A stretch of DNA of 64,000 nucleotides. It comes from Bryobacter aggregatus MPL3. GTDB taxonomy: Bacteria > Acidobacteriota > Terriglobia > Bryobacterales > Bryobacteraceae. Location: NCBI RefSeq assembly GCF_000702445.1, contig NZ_JNIF01000003.1:3348001-3412000 (forward strand). The letters run 5' to 3'. Positions 63,930 to 64,000 of the stretch are shown piece after piece (position 1 is the stretch's first letter; each line of letters begins with the position of its first letter). Position numbers and translations under genes: made by a program. The notes beneath the pieces are model-generated. The model searched no databases, was not told the DNA's origin, and saw nothing but the letters and a program-made list of their open reading frames with translations.

Positions 63930-64000
63930 ATTTGTGTAGTCTCCGTGTATAAATCCAGATGATCTGGAAGGCTTCCGCTGGCGAGTCGCGTCCCACGGTT

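Overview
The window looks like a chromosomal segment of a soil or sediment Acidobacteriota, most likely Bryobacterales/Solibacter-like. This is inferred from family content: three secreted proteins with the Solibacter-type (TIGR03437-like) domain, a VWFA-related protein of the acidobacterial type, a GWxTD-domain protein, Oar-like TonB receptors with an N-terminal carboxypeptidase-regulatory domain, and an ECF sigma factor overlapping a Ser/Thr kinase-TPR gene. No rRNA or tRNA gene was found.

Layout. 1-6.5 kb (minus strand): a Cas6-like fragment at the edge, a GspF/PilC-type membrane protein, a PaaK/CapK-like protein, a LuxR-type regulator with a shortened kinase-like partner, a split transketolase and a receiver-PP2C phosphatase. 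6.7-9.4 kb (plus): fused MoaD-MoaE, a VWFA protein, an Hfq/Sm-like protein and an inositol-monophosphatase. 9.4-19.1 kb: a Tat-exported oxidoreductase, a small zinc-ribbon protein, a 680-base stretch with structured-RNA candidates, then secreted enzymes (toroid protein, PhzF, M36 peptidase, RNase T2). 19.3-25.8 kb: two Solibacter-domain secreted proteins, and a sigma factor with a frameshifted kinase.

26.2-35.4 kb is the main point of interest: a type II-C CRISPR-Cas locus. It holds a predicted tracrRNA with promoter and terminator, cas9 (1027 aa, all nuclease residues present), cas1, cas2, and a 24-repeat array. Two IS481-family copies of 1271 bp, almost identical and in opposite orientation, bracket it. 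One sits inside a spacer and splits the array 13/11; removing it and one copy of its 7-bp target duplication restores a 29-nt spacer. The other sits in a remnant of a DUF4011 (defence-helicase-type) gene. The tracrRNA strand, a -10 hexamer at the end of every repeat, and a terminal repeat variant that creates an extended -10 all point to minus-strand array transcription, running towards cas2.

35.6-43.5 kb: a RibD-C/DHFR-like protein, a YCII (DGPF) protein with an ECF42-like sigma factor, a DUF1801 protein, an esterase, a decayed region and a lipoprotein. 43.5-49.4 kb (minus): a probable operon phoH-ybeY-corC-like-era-BON-ugd-GNAT. 49.5-57.5 kb: envelope proteins (DUF5666-like, Oar-like receptor with frameshift, GWxTD protein, second receptor-like protein). 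57.5-64 kb: GNAT, a CpxA/CpxR-like two-component pair, a DUF937 protein, and an iron-uptake pair (TonB siderophore receptor plus PKHD hydroxylase).

Three reading frames (kinase, Oar-like receptor, hypothetical near 40.7 kb) would each be restored by adding one G to a short G run. That suggests either homopolymer errors in the sequence or phase-variation-like slippage.
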